A stretch of DNA of 64,000 bases from Zantedeschia hybrid cultivar (GCA_030544215.1 JARZZO010000011.1:50465587-50529586), one strand, 5' to 3'. Positions 10,481-22,603 are shown, counted from the stretch's first letter. The notes: generated from the letters alone by a model not told the origin. Program-made: numbers and translations.

Positions 10481-10760
10481 ACATAGACAAAGACATAATT
10501 ATATGTTTTACACACTGACGCATACTAAATATGTCCCTTACAAGAAGATCAAGGTCCTCTAAAATAAAAGAATATAATTTACTTAACACAAATTGAGCCC
10601 AAAAAAGCTTATGCCCTAGAACAGTAGGCTCCAGACAACCTTGGACCTAGCCTTTCTAGTAAGTTTGAATAGGAATTTCAATAGGCCAAGCTTGTGACCA
10701 ACTAATCAAAGCGCCTGGCACAAAAGGATGTTACCAGGATAGGGTTTTATAACCTTCTCA
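10465..10760. repeat. Block D dispersed repeat, copy 1
   Basis: Shares long phrases with 38003-38290, 46040-46340 and 46560-46870 (ATACTAAATATGTCCCTTAC, AGACAACCTTGGACCTAGCC, AAAGGATGTTACCAGGATAG). Non-coding as far as I can see. It is followed by block B here and at 38 kb. Confidence 0.65.
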
Positions 10761-10764
10761 ACAT

Positions 10765-11105
10765 CCACAGGGGCTGGACGTGCCAAACGTCCAGCTACAA
10801 GAGGAGAGAGAGAGAGGGAGGTGGGGGGGGGCCTGCTACAATGAGAAAAAGAGAGTGGGAGGGACTTGCGACAGTGATATGCATGCTACAGTAAAACGTG
10901 CTCCAACAAGATGCAGGTGGTGGTCTTAGGATCTTTTTTGGGCTACCAAGAGAAGGTAGGAGACTTAAACCTTGCCCTTCTCTACGTACCTCGATTATTT
11001 TATGTTTTAGTTATTTTTCTCCCACGTTTAGGTGGGATAAACAAGGAGATGTTGTCCAATTTCCTTCGTGTAAAGGATGCCATTTAATGTGCGGTCCTCT
11101 ACAAT
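10765..11105. repeat. Block B, truncated copy 2
   Basis: Begins at AGGGGCTGGACGTGCCAAACG, with a GA tract, then the ATGCAGGTGGTGGTCTTAGG segment, ending at GCCATTTAATGTGCGGTCC. Confidence 0.65.
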
Positions 11106-12014
11106 GATGAGGCTATCTAAAGAATCCTCAACTTGGTCTTAAAAGTCAATGTCAAGAACCGTATACAAGAAGAATGTTTCATCAAGTCAAGAATAAACGG
11201 AAATTAGCAAACCATGGGCTAGCATAGTTTACCACAATTTTTTTTGGCTTGTTCTGCAAGATATAACCTGTTATAGATAAACATAGAAGTTTCTTTCACA
11301 AATCTCCCTGATACTGAAATCTTTGCCAAAACTATCAAAAACCCAATTCATAGCAACTCAAGATATTGAGATGAGAAAATCATTTATTTTTGTGCTTAAA
11401 GAGAGAAATACAAGATAGAAACATGTTTATGTGTTTGTTTACTCAAAGAGTAATAGAAAATAAAACATTGCCCATTTCTTCAATATTAGTGCAGAACAAG
11501 CAAAACAAGTACTAACGTCGGCAATGTGACAGCCTATTGATTACTTTAATCATGACTCAAAGGAGGGGGAAAATGACTTGTATGGGACATTATTACCAAT
11601 CTATGAAAAGTACAATTTCAGCCAAAGCCAATGAACAAGTGACCATCAAAGGGAATGGAGAAAGCAGCACAAACTTAAAGATGGCAAAGAGATTCAAATC
11701 CCCAACAAACTTTTCCACTGTCAAATGTACGAAACATCTACCTGTTTATTCCACCTAAACTCATGAATCAATTGTTTTCAGTCTTCGTTTTGTTCCCAGT
11801 TGACGGGGGCTTGAGATCCCACAAGAGTAGTCAACATGTGGATGTGAGTCATGTATATTATCCCAATGTAGTGTCCTGGCATCTCCTATGTGAATTATGC
11901 ATGCGTAGAGTGCAGCCCCATGCCCATCTCGTTGTGTTATTTACACAGTTGCCAAGGGGGAAAGGCATCCCGAGGATTAAGGTCCCTTTGCGCTTAGGCG
12001 CCAGCCTAAGTGGC
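11106..12014. other. Intergenic stretch left of hAT
   Basis: No gene recognised. ORFs of 70-85 codons show no family features. The last 60 bases contain a GCTTAGGCGCCAGCCTAAG palindrome, and the hAT target site lies in this GCTTAGGC-rich sequence. Confidence 0.3.
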
Positions 12015-12022
12015 ACTTAGGC
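12015..12022. repeat. Target site duplication of outer hAT, left
   Basis: ACTTAGGC, repeated exactly at 22596-22603 on the other side of the outer element. 8 bp is the hAT-superfamily length. Confidence 0.92.
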
Positions 12023-12165
12023 CATGGATTGCGGAATCGGCGGGTTCTGAGCCGATTTGGGGGGGAATTTACTGTTCCCCCCACCGATTTAAAAAAAAAA
12101 AAAAAAAAACGAAAAGAAATCGGCCCGAACCGGACCAAATCGGGGCCGGACCGGCCAGATCGGCC

Positions 12166-12258
12166 GGTCCGGACCCGATTTGGTCCGGTTCGGGCCGGTC
12201 CGGACCCGATTTGGTCCGGTTCGGGCCGGTCCGGACCCGATTTGGTCCGGTTCGGGCC
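12166..12258. repeat. 31-bp subterminal repeat, three exact copies
   Basis: Three tandem copies (12166, 12197, 12228) of a unit that begins GGTCCGGACCCGATTTGG and ends CGGTTCGGGCC. The same end of copy 2 (about 21745-21785) has only one related unit. Likely transposase-binding region by analogy with Ac/hAT subterminal repeats. Confidence 0.8.
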
Positions 12259-12538
12259 GGTCCCGATCTCTGGATCGAGAACTAGGCGCCAGCAGCGTTT
12301 CTGCTGCTGGCGCCCGGCCCTTCCCCACTCCCCAGCCCCTACCCAGCTCGCCGCCGGCCCCCCCGCCGCCGCCGGCCCTCTCTCTCTTTTCTTTTTTTTT
12401 TTGAGATATCGAGCAAAAGGAGGGGATTTTCATCCCGTCATCGTCGGCCGGCCATCTGGGAGCCGCCGCCGCCGCTGTGGTCGCCGTCACCGCCGCCCTC
12501 GACGTCGGATTTTTTGTTTGCATTCCGACCCGAGTTTA

Positions 12539-13412
12539 GGTATATTTCGAATTAATTTTTTAAAATTCTAAAAAAAATAGAAATGATGTATGATTGTGTT
12601 TATTGTGTAGATCTCTTAATATTTAGGTTGAAAAAAATTTTAGCATGTTGATTAGACAAATTCTCAAAATTAGCCCTAGTTATGGGTTAAAAATTGGGGC
12701 TTTTGTATGATTAGTGTGATTAAGGTTCAATTGAGTGTGCCAACCACTCAATTGAACTTATTAGGACATAAATGTGTATTTTTTTACATTAATTGCATGT
12801 TATTATCGTTAATTAGTTAAAATTAGCCCTAATTAGGGGTTAAAAATTGGGGCTTTTGTATGATTAGTGTGATTAAAGTTCAATTGAGTGTGCCAACCAC
12901 TCAATTGAACTTGTTAGGACATAAATGTGTATTTTTTTGCATTAATTGCATGTTATTAGCGTTAATTAGTTAAAATTAACCGTAATTAGAGGTTAAAAAT
13001 TGGGGCTTTTATATGATTAGCGTGATTAAGGTTCAATTGAGTGTGCCAACCACTCAATTGAACTTGTTAGGACATAAATGTGCATTTTTTTGTATTAATT
13101 GCATGTTATTAGCATTAATTAGTTAAAATTAACCCTAATTAGGGGTTAAAAATTGGGGCTTTTATATGATTAGCGTGATTAAGGTTCAATTGAGTGTGGC
13201 AAACACTCAATTGAACTTGTTAGGACATAAATGTGCATTTTTTTGTATTAATTGCCTGTTATTAGCGTTAATTAGTTAAAATTAACCTTAATTAAGTGTT
13301 AAAAATTGGGGCTTTTGTATGATTAGTGTGATTAAGGTTCACTTGAATTTGCCAACCACTCAATTGAACTTGTTAGAACCTGATCGCATTTTTGTGTTTT
13401 TATGTTATGCAG
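12539..13412 (+). other. Probable leader intron of hAT copy 1
   Basis: A donor-like TTTAG/GTATAT at 12538-12539 and an acceptor TTATGTTATGCAG just before the first ATG at 13417 suggest a 5'-UTR intron. It contains the 153-bp repeat array. Same arrangement in copy 2. Confidence 0.5.
12667..13378. repeat. 153-bp tandem repeat with hairpins, hAT copy 1
   Basis: About 4.7 units at a constant 153-bp spacing (TTAAAAATTGG at 12687, 12840, 12993, 13146, 13299). Most units hold the inverted repeat GTTCAATTGAGTG / CACTCAATTGAAC with a 7-nt spacer TGCCAAC. The array is inside the probable leader intron and is present in the same place in copy 2, so it predates the nesting. Confidence 0.88.
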
Positions 13413-13416
13413 GAAT

Positions 13417-16400
13417 ATGACAGAACAGGATGTGGAGCAACATGGTGCTGATCCTGGTTGGTAGCATTGCACACTAGTGGACAGTGTTAGGAGGAGGGTT
13501 AAATGCAACTGGTGTGGAAAGGAGATGGGTGGTGGCATCTATCGCCTAAAAAATCATCTTGCTGGCATATCAGGAGATGTTAGTAGATGTGAGTCAGTCC
13601 CGCTGGCCTTGAAGAAGGAAATGAGGGCTTATATGATGGGTAAAAAGGCACACAAAGATTTATCATCTCAACAACACATGGATTTGCAAGATGAGATATC
13701 ATGGCACCAAAGACGAAGGGATTGCAGTCTACCTGTTCAGCGCCCGATCAATTCAGATGATGATGATGAGGAGGAGGAGGATGAGGAGGATCCAGATGAC
13801 CCTGATGCAGAGTACACCAGAGCTGTTCGTGCCAGTTTGCGGACAAATAGAGAAGATGAGGACCGGCGAAGAGGCATAGGATCATCAGGTGGATCAATGC
13901 CTACTGCTTCTCAGCCTGGGATATTCGTTCCTAGGGGTTCTTCTGGTCGCAGGACTGCTAGTTCTATATTGAGTTGTGGACGGACATCAGATGTGGCACG
14001 CGGTCCTATGGCCCAATTTTTGTACAGATCAAGGTCTGCCAGACAGCCTGGAATCAAGCAAGCATTAAAAGGAGTCAAGGCATCAGCAAAAAATGCCTTG
14101 AAAGGAATTGTGAAATGGTTTTTACATGCAGGTGTGCCAGCACATGCCGCATCTAGTCCATATTTTCAGACGATGGTGGATGCAATTGCAGATGCTGGAC
14201 CTGGTGTAAAGGCCCCCACAGCTCGCTACATTTATGATGTTGGGCTTGAAGAAGAGTATAATGACTTGAAAGTATGGGTCGACAACTTCAAAAATGTGTG
14301 GAGGGAGCGTGGTTGTACCATCATGTGTGATGGTTGGACATGGACCATAAGAAGATCCATGATTAATTTTCTTGTGTATTGCAGCGAGGGCACTATTTTT
14401 TTGAAGTCTGTGGATGCCTCAAACAGAATAAAGAATGCTAATTATTTGTACAGGCTAATGGATGACGTGGTGGAGGAAATTGGTGAAGAAAATGTTGTGC
14501 AGATAGTCACTGACAACGAAGCAAGTTATAAAGCATCCGGTAATTTGTTGATGCAGAAGAGACACCATTTGTACTGGGTGCCTTGTGCAGCACATTCTAT
14601 TGACTTGATGATGGAGGACATAGGTAGAGATCCTTTTGTTGCTGAGGTGGTACAACATGCTCAGATGATCACGGGATTTATTTATAGTCACAACAGGATC
14701 TTACATATGATGAGAGAACATACAGGTGGACGGGATCTTCTTCGTGCTAGCCCTACTAGATTTGCATCCAACTTCATTTCTTTAGAGAGCCTGAGTAAAT
14801 ACAAGCATCAGTTGGTCCAGTTAGTCCACTCTGACGAGTTTCTGGCACATATAGGGACACTGAGAGCCGATGCTAGAGAAGTTGCCTTGGCAGTGCAATC
14901 GCTAGTTGGGGATAGAAGTTTTTGGGATAAGGTTTCGCGCTATCTGAAAGTGGTTGAGCCTCTGGTACGTGTTCTGAAGTTAGTTGATGGAGATGACAAA
15001 AATGACATGGGATATTTGTATGAGGCCATGGATAGAGCAAAGGAGCAATTGAGCGAAAGCCTTCCTACTTCTCATGACAAATGGTAGAGGATCATCGATA
15101 ATAGATGGGAGTCGACTCTTCATCATGATCTTCATGCTGCTGGTTAATTCTTCATCTATTTAAGTTGATTTTATGTTATTAATTTTGTTCACATTTAATT
15201 TTATAACTAATTAATATTCAATTTATATGCAGGATATTTTTTCAACCCAAGGTATCAGTATAGTGAGAGCGTACATAATGACGGAGAGGTCCTTCGAGGC
15301 ACAACTAACGTGATTACTAGAATATCAAGGAATACGAATGAAAGGATAGATGCCTTAGCAGAGGTAACGTACAAAGTAGGAGTTTATGAAAATGCATGCG
15401 TCTATCATTAACTTATGTTATTTATATTTATTTTGTAGATGGAGAGATTTAAATTGAAGATTGGCATTTATGGAGATGATGACGTCAGGGCTGCAGTAAC
15501 GAGGACAACTCCAGGTGAATTACATAATAAATAGTCAAATATTAAATTTAATGATGCTACCAATCTACAATGTAGACTCTACATATGATTATTGATATCG
15601 TCGTCTTCTTTTTTTTTTTGAACAGCTGAATGGTGGATCCATATTAATTACAGACAAGCTGCCACAAATCCTTTGGCGTATGTTGCAGTGCGAGTACTCA
15701 GTCAAACCACTTCTTCCAATCAATGGGAAAGAAACTGGAGTACATTCAGTCTCATTCACACGAAGGTTCGTAACAGATTGGGGGTTTCTAGGCTGGAGAA
15801 GTTGGTGTACTATCACTACAACATGCATCTAAAAATCAGGCAGATTTAGGAAAGAGAGAGGCTTGAAAGACAGAGATTCATGGAGTTTGCTGGCAGACCA
15901 GTTGATGAGCCTGTACATCATATTGATATTGATGAACTGTTAGATGAAGAACACCCACTGCATTCTTGGGTGGAGAGCAGAGCAGCCAGAGATGCACAGC
16001 CTGAGTTTAATCCTCATGATCGGAGTTGGGCAGAAGGTGAATTAGATGCAGTAGTTGCTCGAGATCCTGAATTTCAGACAACACAAGAAGGAGGTGCACT
16101 AGTTCTTCAGAGGCGCCGAAAGTCAGCCACACTAGAAGACACTGCTAGAACTTCTGCCTCTCAGCCAGCACTCAGGAGATCAGCTACTTAGGTGGATCCA
16201 CAAAGAAGAAAGGAGAAAGAGCCAGCGGGACCTTCATTGCAGTCATCGAGCAGTAAAAAGAGAAAACAATCAAAAGGAAAGTCTAAACAACGAGTGGACC
16301 CATCAAAAGGAGAAGAAGGGACAGTTCAGCAGACTGGAGAGACACCTGAGGACACCCCAACTTTACCATCTCACTTGGCCAGCATGTACGAGGCAGAAAG

Positions 16401-16674
16401 ACAAACCTACAGGCGTAGAAGAAGGCGATTGAGGAAAACAAGCCAAGTGCGGAGTGATGACTCCATTGATGATGATGATGATGATCATGATGATGGAGAT
16501 GGTGATCGTGATGGCGCTACTGTTGCTGGACTATCAGGAGGTTCTGCACTTGGGAGCAGTTACACAGGATACGATGATTACTCCGCACCTCCGAGTCATT
16601 CTGAAGGAACTCAAGGTCAGAGACAAGGACAACAAAGGGGATTTGAAGGCCAACAGAGACAGGCAGGATGTGAT
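13417..16674 (+). pseudogene. hAT transposase, copy 1 (broken)
   Basis: Transposase gene of the outer element. Inferred exons: 13417-15142, 15233-15363, 15439-15514, 15626-16674, then (after the nested copy) 21930-22238, all with GT/AG ends and matching frames. Features: BED zinc finger CNWCGKEMGGGIYRLKNHLA in the first 40 codons after 13477; DUF659/hAT core around IMCDGWTWT and IVTDNEASY; H/C-rich WVPCAAHSIDLMMEDIG; the hAT C-terminal dimerisation region in exon 4 (ERNWSTFSLIHTKVRNRLG); then long acidic and Q/S-rich tails (DDDDD runs near 16460). Stops: TAG 13462-13464 (also in copy 2), TAG 15085-15087 (Trp), TAG 15847-15849 (Gln), TAG 16189-16191 (Gln). Not able to encode a full enzyme. Confidence 0.9.
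16667..16674. repeat. Target site duplication of inner hAT, left
   Basis: GATGTGAT, repeated at 21922-21929. Removing the inner element and one copy joins GGATGTGATTGGCCACC, the uninterrupted sequence found in copy 2 itself. Confidence 0.95.
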
Positions 16675-17018
16675 CAAGGAATTCCGGCTCTGGTCGGGAC
16701 CGGGAATCGGGACCCGGCGATCCCGACCCGACCCGATCTGGATCGGCCGAGTCGGCCGATCCAGACTCAGTCCGGCCGGTCCGACTCGGCCGGATTTTTA
16801 AAAAAAAAAAAAAATCAGAAAAAATAGAAAAAATTAGAAAAAAATAAGGAAAAAATCAGAAAAAATTACATACATATTATTCAATTGATGTACAATAAGA
16901 ACGAATGCAATTCATGTACATCCATAAAAAATAAACATTAAAGACAACTAACTAACTAATAATTTTCGTTGTGCATTAATTAAAAAAGATATTGTTGTTG
17001 AAAAATACCTTAGAAAGA

Positions 17019-20000
17019 TCACATTTGTGATCCTTCATCATCCGGTTCATAAGTTTGAGCACGCGGGACATAATCTGCCGGTGCATATCCATAGCCAAAC
17101 AAGGAACTAGCGAGGTCTTCGAATCCTCTTTGAATACCTCTAGGTGTGTAAGCTTGTTGGCTTGAACTTTCTCCTGATTGTATTGGAGGGACAAAAATGC
17201 CGTACTGTATAGGTGGAGGTCCAGAGTACCCTTCAGTAGTGCTGCTGATGTCTGAATATGGCAGTGTAGGGGGATGAAAAATGGGCGGATAAGAAGGTGC
17301 ATCTTCCCATGGTGGCCAATCACATCCTGCCTGTCTCTGTTGGCCTTCAAATCCCCTTTCTTGTCCTTGTCTCTGACTTTGAGTTCCTTCAAAATGACTC
17401 GGAGGTGCGGAGTAATCATCGTATCCTGTGTAACTACTCCCAAGTGCAGAACCTCCTGATAGTCCAGCAGCAGCAGCGCCATCACCATCACCATCTCCAT
17501 CATCATCATCATCATCATCATCAGTGGAGTCATCACTCCGCACTTGGTTTGTTTTCCTCAATCGCCTTCTTCTACGCCTGTAGGTTTGCCTTTCTGCCTC
17601 GTACATGTTGGCCAAGTGAGGTGGTAAAGCTGGGGTGTCCTCAGGTGTCTCTCCAGTCTGCTGAACTGTCCCTTCTTCTCCTTTTGATGGGTCCACTCGT
17701 TGTTTAGACTTTCCTTTCGATTGTTTTCTCTTTTTGCTGCTCGATGACTGCAATGAAGGTCTCGCTGGCTCTTTCTCCTTTCTTCTTTGTGGATCCACCT
17801 GAGTAGCTGATCTCCTGAGTGCTGGCTGAGAGGCAGAAGTTCTAGCAGTGTCTTCTAGTGTGGCTGACGTTCGGCGCCTCTGCAGAAGTAGTGCACCTCC
17901 TTCTTGTGTTGTCTGAAATTCAGGATCTCGAGCAACTACTGCATCTAATTCACCTTCTGCCCAACTCCGATCCTGAGGATTAAACTCAGGCTGTGCATCT
18001 CTGGCTGCTCTGCTCTCCACCCAAGAATGCAGTGGGTGTTCTTCATCTAACAGTTCATCAATATCAATATGATGTACAGGCTCATCAACTGGTCTGCCAG
18101 CAAACTCCATGAATCTCTGTCTTTCAAGCCTCTGTCTTTCCTGAATCTGCCTGATTTTTAGACGCATGTTGTAGTGACAGTACACCAACTTCTCCAGCCT
18201 AGAAACCCCCAATCTGTTACGAACCTTCGTGTGAATGAGACTGAATGTACTCCAGTTTCTTTCACATTGACTGGAAGAAGTGGTTTGACTGAGTACTCGC
18301 ACTGCAACATACGCCAAAGGATTTGTGGCAGCTTGTCTGTAATTAATCTGGATCCACCATTCAGCTGTTCAAAAAAAAAGAAGACGACGATATCAATAAT
18401 CATAAATGCCAATCATTAAATTTAATATTTGACTATTTATTATGTAATTCACCTGGAGTTGTCCTCGTTACTGCAGCCCTGACGTCATCATCTCCATAAA
18501 TGCCAATCTGCAATTTAAATCTCTCCATCTACAAAATAAATATAAATAACATAAGTTAATGATAGACGCATGCATTTTCATAAACTCCTACTCTGTACGG
18601 TACCTCTGCTAAGGCATCTATCTTTTCGTTCGTATTCCTTGATATTATAGTAATCACATTAGTTGTGCCTCGAAGGACCTCTCCGTCATTATGTACGCTC
18701 TCACTATACTGATACCTTAGGTTGAAAAAATATCCTGCATATAAATTGAATTTTAATTAGATATAAAATTAAATGTGAACAAAATTAATAACATAAAATC
18801 AACTTAAATAGATGAAGAATTAACCAGCAGCATGAAGATCATGATGAAGAGTCGACTCCCATCTATTATCGATGATCCTCCACCATTTGTCATGAGAAGT
18901 AGGAAGGCTTTCGCTCAATTGCTCCTTTGCTCTATCCATGGCCTCATACAAATATCCTATGTCATTTTTGTCATCTCCATCAACTAACCTCAGAACACGT
19001 ACCAGAGGCTCAACCACTTTCAGATAGCGCGAAACCTTATCTCAAAAACTTCTATCCCCAACTAGCGATTGCACTGCCAAGGCAACTTCTCTAGCATCGG
19101 CTCTCAGTGTCCCTATATGTGCCAGAAACTCGTCAGAGTGGACTAACTGGGCCAACTGATGCTTGTATTTACTCAGGCTCTCTAAAGAAATGAAGTTGGA
19201 TGCAAATCTAGTAGGGCTAGCACGAAGAAGATCCCGTCCACCTGTATGTTCTCTCATCATATGTAAGATCCTGTTGTGACTATAAATAAATCCCGTGATC
19301 ATCTGAGCATGTTGTACCACCTCAGCAACAAAAGGATCTCTACCTATGTCCTCCATCATCAAGTCAATAGAATGTGCTGCACAAGGCACCCAGTGCAAAT
19401 GGTGTCTCTTCTGCATCAACAAATTACCGGCTGCTTTATAACTTGCTTCGTTGTCAGTGACTATCTGCACAACATTTTCTTCACCAATTTCCTCCACCAC
19501 GTCATCCATTAGCCTGTACAAATAATTAGCATTCTTTATTCTGTTTGAGGCATCCACAGACTTCAAAAAAATAGTGCCCTCGCTGCAATACACAAGAAAA
19601 TTAATCATGGATCTTCTTGTGGTCCATGTCCAACCATCACACATGATGGTACAACCACGCTCCCTCCACACATTTTTGAAGTTGTCGACCCATACCTTCA
19701 AGTCATTATACTCTTCTTCAAGCCCAACATCATAAATGTAGCGAGCTGTGGGGGCCTTTACACCAGGTCCAGCATCTGCAATTGCATTCACCATCGTCTG
19801 AAAATATGGACTAGATGCGGCATGTGCTGGCACACCTGCATGTAAAAACCATTTCACAATTCCTTTCAAGGCATTTTTTGCTGATGCCTTGACTCCTTTT
19901 AATGCATGCTTGATTCCAGGCTGTCTGGCAGACCTTGATCTGTACAAAAATTGGTCCATAGGACCGCGTGCCACATCTGATGTCCGTCCACAACTCAATA

Positions 20001-20550
20001 TAGAACTAGTAGTCCTGCGACCAGAAGAACCGCTAGGAACGAATATCCCAGGCTGAGAAGCAGCAGGCATTGATCCACCTGATGATCCTATGCCTCTTCG
20101 CCGGTCCTCATCTTCTCTATTTGTCCGCAAACTGGCACGAACAGCTCTGGTGTACTCTGCATCAGGGTCATCTGGATCCTCCTCATCCTCCTCCTCCTCA
20201 TCATCATCATCTAAATTGATCGGGCGCTGAACAGGTAGACTGCAATCCCTTCGTCTTTGGTGCCATGATATCTCATCTTGCAAATCCATGTGTTGTTGAG
20301 ATGATAAATCTTTGTGTGCCTTTTTACCCATCATATAAGCCCTCATTTCCTTCTTCAAGGCCAGCGGGACTGACTCACATCTACTGACATCTCCTGATAT
20401 GCCAGCAAGATGATTTTTTAGGCGATAGATGCCACCACCCATCTCCTTTCCACACCAGTTGCATTTAACCCTCCTCCTAACACTGTCCACTAGTGTGCAA
20501 TGCTACCAACCAGGATCAGCACCATGTTGCTCCACATCCTGTTCTGCCAT
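17019..20550 (-). pseudogene. hAT transposase, copy 2 (broken)
   Basis: Exons on the minus strand: 20550-18825, 18734-18604, 18528-18453, 18364-17019. Lengths of exons 2 and 3 (131, 76 nt) equal those of copy 1. Contains the BED finger (CNWCGKEMGGG), the DUF659-like core (IMCDGWTWTTRR), the hATC segment (LSQTTSSSQCERNWSTFS) and the acidic tail, ending EPDDEGSQM at 17019. Breaks: TAG at 20503-20505, shared with copy 1 sixteen codons after the ATG, and TGA at 19042-19044 where copy 1 has TGG. Exon 4 is fully open, unlike copy 1. A product starting at a later codon or supplied in trans would be needed for movement. Confidence 0.9.
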
Positions 20551-20599
20551 ATTCCTGCATAACATAAAAACACAAAAATGCAATCAGGTTCTAACAAGT

Positions 20600-21310
20600 T
20601 CAATAGAGTGGTTGGCAAACTCAAGTGAACCTTAATCACACTAATCATACAAAAGCCCCAATTTTTAACACTTAATTAAGGTTAATTTTAACTAATTAAC
20701 GCTAATAACAGGCAATTAATACAAAAAATGCACATTTATGTCCTAACAAGTTCAATTGAGTGTTTGCCACACTCAATTGAACCTTAATCACGCTAATCAT
20801 ATAAAAGCCCCAATTTTTAACCCCTAATTAGGGTTAATTTTAACTAATTAATGCTAATAACATGCAATTAATACAAAAAAATGCACATTTATGTCCTAAC
20901 AAGTTCAATTGAGTGGTTGGCACACTCAATTGAACCTTAATCACGCTAATCATATAAAAACCCCAATTTTTAACCTCTAATTACGGTTAATTTTAACTAA
21001 TTAACGCTAATAACATGCAATTAATGCAAAAAAATACACATTTATGTCCTAACAAGTTCAATTGAGTGGTTGGCACACTCAATTGAACTTTAATCACACT
21101 AATCATACAAAAGCCCCAATTTTTAACCCCTAATTAGGGCTAATTTTAACTAATTAACGATAATAACATGCAATTAATGTAAAAAAATACACATTTATGT
21201 CCTAATAAGTTCAATTGAGTGGTTGGCACACTCAATTGAACCTTAATCACACTAATCATACAAAAGCCCCAATTTTTAACCTATAACTAGGGCTAATTTT
21301 GAGAATTTGT
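20600..21310. repeat. 153-bp tandem repeat with hairpins, hAT copy 2
   Basis: Mirror image of the array at 12667-13378, with about 4.7 units of the same length and the same CACTCAATTGAAC hairpins. One hairpin arm has changed (CAATAGAGTGG near 20600). Confidence 0.88.
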
Positions 21311-21929
21311 CTAATCAACATGCTAAAATTTTTTTCAACCTAAATATTAAGAGATCTACACAATCATACATCATTTCTAATTTTTTTAGAATTTTAAAAA
21401 ATTAATTCAAAATATACCTAAACTCGGATCGGAATGCGAACAAAAAATCCGACGTCGAGGGCGGCGGTGACGGCGACCACAGCGGCGGTGGCGGCTCCCG
21501 GACGGCCGGCCGACGATGACGGGATGAAAATCCCCTCCTTTTGCTCGATATCTAAAAAAAAAATAGAAAAGAGAGAGAAAAAGAGAGAGAGAGAGAGAGA
21601 GGGCCGGCGGCGGCAGGCCGGCAGCGGACGGCCGGCGGCGGCGGGGGGGCTGGCGGCGAGCCGGGGAGGGGCTGGGGGCTGGGGAAGGGCCGGGCGCCAG
21701 CAGCAGAAACGCTGCTGGCGTCTGGTTCCCGATCCCCCCTTGAGGGGGAGATCGGGACCGGCCCGAACCGGACCAGATCGGGCCGATTTCTGCCATTTTT
21801 TTTTAAAAAAAAAAAATCGGTGGGGGGAACAGTAATTTCCCCCCCAACTCGGCTCGGAACCCGCCGATTCCGACTCGAATCGGCCGATTCGAGTCGGAAT
21901 CGGCCGATTCCGCAATCCATGGATGTGAT

Positions 21930-22238
21930 TGGCCACCATGGGAAGATGCACCTTCTTATCCGCCCATTTTTCATCCCCCTACACTGCCATATTCAGACAT
22001 CAGCAGCACTACTGAAGGGTACTCTGGACCTCCACCTATACAGTGCGACATTTTTGTCCCTCCAATACAATCAGGAGAAAGTTCAAGCCAACAAGCTTAC
22101 ACACCTAGAGGTATTCAAAGAGGATTCGAAGACCTCGCTAGTTCCTTGTTTGGCTATAGATATGCACCATACATGTCGGCAGATTATGGCCCGCCTGCTC
22201 AAACTTATGAACCAGATGATGAAGGATCACAAATGTGA
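21930..22238 (+). pseudogene. Last coding segment of hAT copy 1
   Basis: Continuation of exon 4 of copy 1 past the nested element: WPPWEDAP is implied at the junction, then on to TYEPDDEGSQM and TGA at 22236-22238. Carries three codons (near APYMSADYG) that copy 2 lacks. Followed by the AT-rich 3' UTR and the subterminal repeats to 22595. Confidence 0.88.
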
Positions 22239-22595
22239 TCTTTCTAAGGTATTTTTCAATAACAATGTCTTTTTTAATTAATGCACAACAAAAATTATTA
22301 ATGTGACTCTTTAATGTTTATTTTTTATGGATGTACATGAATTGCATTCATTCTTATTGTACATCAATTGAATAATATGTATGTAATTTTTTCTGATTTA
22401 TTTTTATTTTTTTTTATTTTTTCTGATTTTTTCTATTTTTTTCTATTTTTTCTGATTTTTTTTTTTAAAAAAAAATCCGGCCGAGTCGGACCGGCCGGAC
22501 TGAGTCTGGATCGGCCGACTCGGCCGATCCAAATCGGGTAGGGTCGGGATCGCCGGGTCCCGATTCCCGGTCCTGACCCGACCCGAAATTCCTTG

Positions 22596-22603
22596 ACTTA
22601 GGC
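22596..22603. repeat. Target site duplication of outer hAT, right
   Basis: ACTTAGGC, the partner of 12015-12022. Confidence 0.92.

Larger units (their letters stand above)
16675..21921 (-). mobile_element. Inner hAT transposon (copy 2), nested
   Basis: Second member of the same family in minus orientation, 5247 bp, from CAAGGAATTCCGGCTC (its 3' end) to CCGCAATCCATG (its 5' end), flanked by GATGTGAT. It sits in the last coding exon of copy 1 and yields a 10-kb imperfect inverted repeat. It has the same features as copy 1: subterminal GGTCCGG-type motifs, 153-bp intronic repeats and four coding exons. It lacks 9 bp present in copy 1 near the C-terminal end of the gene. Confidence 0.95.
12023..22595 (+). 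mobile_element. Outer hAT transposon (copy 1), split by copy 2
   Basis: A hAT DNA transposon in + orientation, from CATGGATTGCGGAATCGG to GAAATTCCTTG, flanked by the 8-bp duplication ACTTAGGC. Without the inserted copy and its extra 8 bp it would be about 5318 bp. It consists of a 5' part (12023-16674) and a 3' part (21930-22595). Ends are imperfectly inverted (CATGGATT.. and CAAGGAATT..). Both ends are rich in CCGG/GGTCCGG-type subterminal motifs, typical of transposase-binding regions. The coding region has BED finger, DUF659-like and hATC features. Copy 2 is nested in its last exon. Confidence 0.93.

Noticed and set aside
12010..12571. Arg/Pro-rich ORFs at the hAT left end
   Set aside because: They arise from the 31-bp GC-rich subterminal repeats and are absent or different in copy 2.
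16454..16801. Met/Asp-run ORF as a separate gene
   Set aside because: It is a shifted frame of the acidic tail of the hAT transposase.
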